A stretch of 5,460 nt of DNA from assembly GCA_002390485.1 (NCBI GenBank), contig DGPO01000057.1:90165-95624 (forward strand). Direction: 5' to 3'. The notes beneath the pieces were generated by a model. That model was not told the DNA's origin. It saw nothing but the letters and a program-made list of their open reading frames with translations, and ran no database searches. Shown here one piece after another: positions 4,640-5,460 of the stretch. Each line of letters starts with the position of its first letter. The first letter of the stretch is position 1. Position numbers and translations under genes: made by a program. The stretch is from Halieaceae bacterium UBA4438 (GTDB taxonomy: Bacteria; Pseudomonadota; Gammaproteobacteria; Pseudomonadales; Halieaceae).

Positions 4640-5460
4640 ATGAATAGCGCGGTAGGTAACCCTTATTGGAGTAATTTCTTGGGCGCTTCGCCCGATTGGT
4701 ACAAAAAGACAATTATTGCGTTTTTAATTGTTAACCCCATTTTGCTGTACACGGCAGGCCCCTTCGTTACAGGGTGGGTGCTCATTGGGCAATTTATTTT
4801 CACACTTGCCCTAGCGCTGCAGTGTTACCCACTTCAGCCCGGCGGTCTGTTGGCCATTGAGGCCGTCGCAATTGGCTTAGCCGAGCCTCAAACCGTATTT
4901 CACGAGGCTGAGGCAAACTTTGAAGTCATTTTGCTACTGATGTTCATGGTTGCGGGTATTTACTTCATGAAGGAGTTACTCCTTTATATTTTCACGAAAA
5001 TTTTACTGCGCGTTAAGTCCAAAAAGTTATTGTCACTCCTGTTTTCATTAGTGGCGGCCGTGCTGTCGGCGTTTTTGGACGCTCTGACGGTGACCGCTGT
5101 GTTAATCAGTGTGGGTGTCGGGTTCTTCACGGTGTATCACAAGGTGGCCTCGGGAACGGTCTTTGACGATTCGCAACACGATCACACCACTGACGAGGCC
5201 GTGAAGGCGGAAAACGAGACTGATTTAGAGGGGTTCAGAGCGTTCCTTAGAAGCTTGCTGATGCACGGTGCCGTCGGTACGGCTCTGGGCGGCGTGTGCA
5301 CGCTGGTTGGTGAGCCTCAGAACCTTCTGATTGCCACGGTAGCGGGCTGGGATTTCGTCGAGTTCTTCCTGCTCATGGCGCCGATTACGATGCCTGTTTT
5401 GGCGGCGGGTTTGCTGACCTGTCTGTTGCTTGAGCAAACAAAAATCTTGGGTTACGGCGC
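4640..5460 (+). CDS. nhaB: Na+/H+ antiporter NhaB, N-terminal 273 residues (runs off right edge)
   Basis: The open frame reaches the window end without a stop; the full family length is about 500-530 residues, so roughly half is seen. It reads like E. coli NhaB throughout: [11 protein letters not shown] at 12-22, FLIVNP at 28-33, [10 protein letters not shown] at 67-76, [14 protein letters not shown] at 98-111, SAFLDALTV at 143-151 and [16 protein letters not shown] at 217-232. Hydrophobic segments lie near 24-60, 95-122, 130-166 and 241-266, as expected for an inner-membrane carrier. D147 falls at the same number as the aspartate reported to matter for activity in Vibrio alginolyticus NhaB. 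The enzyme exchanges internal Na+ for external H+. A polar, acidic, histidine-containing loop at 170-197 separates membrane blocks, in a place where E. coli NhaB also has a variable loop. The start is supported by AGGA nine bases upstream and by alignment of the N-terminus. It is divergent from nudC. Confidence 0.96.
   Translation, partial: MNSAVGNPYWSNFLGASPDWYKKTIIAFLIVNPILLYTAGPFVTGWVLIGQFIFTLALALQCYPLQPGGLLAIEAVAIGLAEPQTVFHEAEANFEVILLLMFMVAGIYFMKELLLYIFTKILLRVKSKKLLSLLFSLVAAVLSAFLDALTVTAVLISVGVGFFTVYHKVASGTVFDDSQHDHTTDEAVKAENETDLEGFRAFLRSLLMHGAVGTALGGVCTLVGEPQNLLIATVAGWDFVEFFLLMAPITMPVLAAGLLTCLLLEQTKILGYG

Noticed and set aside
4413..4643. 76-residue plus-strand frame reaching the nhaB start
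   Set aside because: It begins antisense to nudC, contains the proposed nhaB promoter and leader hairpins, and resembles no protein family I know.
5225..5437. 70-residue minus-strand frame opposite nhaB
   Set aside because: Gln/Arg-rich antisense shadow of a strongly recognisable antiporter sequence.
1..5460. CRISPR arrays, IS elements, tRNA/rRNA genes or an undescribed multi-gene system
   Set aside because: I saw no spaced direct repeats, transposase motifs, tRNA cloverleaf or unknown gene cluster. Every sizeable gene belongs to a known family.

Overview
The window looks like chromosomal DNA of a Gram-negative, probably marine, gammaproteobacterium. It holds NhaB, NudC, SohB and a periplasmic tail-specific protease (Prc/Tsp), which typically occur together in Gammaproteobacteria. 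I recall nhaB and nudC lying close together in Pseudomonas as well, but I could not check this. GC is moderate, near 50% by eye. I cannot name the genus. A lineage such as the OM60/NOR5 or SAR92 relatives would fit, but that is a guess.

Layout. (1) Positions 1-467, minus strand: the first 155 codons of a Prc/Tsp-like protease gene that runs off the left edge. (2) Positions 468-702: a divergent intergenic region with an AT-rich inverted repeat. (3) Positions 703-1671, plus strand: an MBL-fold hydrolase of the ETHE1/Blh persulfide dioxygenase kind. (4) Convergent with it, and read leftwards from 4435, is a three-gene minus-strand series: nudC, then sohB (10 nt gap), then a classical short-chain dehydrogenase (71 nt gap). 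(5) Positions 4436-4639: a second divergent intergenic region with candidate promoters and several small inverted repeats. (6) From 4640 to the right edge, plus strand: the first 273 codons of nhaB.

These are mainly housekeeping and stress-related functions: envelope proteolysis (Prc, SohB), NAD(H) and RNA-cap turnover (NudC), sulfane-sulfur oxidation (MBL protein), redox chemistry on an unknown substrate (SDR) and sodium/proton homeostasis (NhaB). nudC and sohB are very likely co-transcribed and translationally coupled, and the SDR gene may belong to the same transcript. I see no mobile element, CRISPR array, tRNA or rRNA, and no sign of a new defence or biosynthetic system. The points most worth a second look are regulatory: the palindrome ahead of the persulfide dioxygenase gene, the repeated AAGG/CCTT inverted repeats between nudC and nhaB, and TTG start codons in two consecutive genes.
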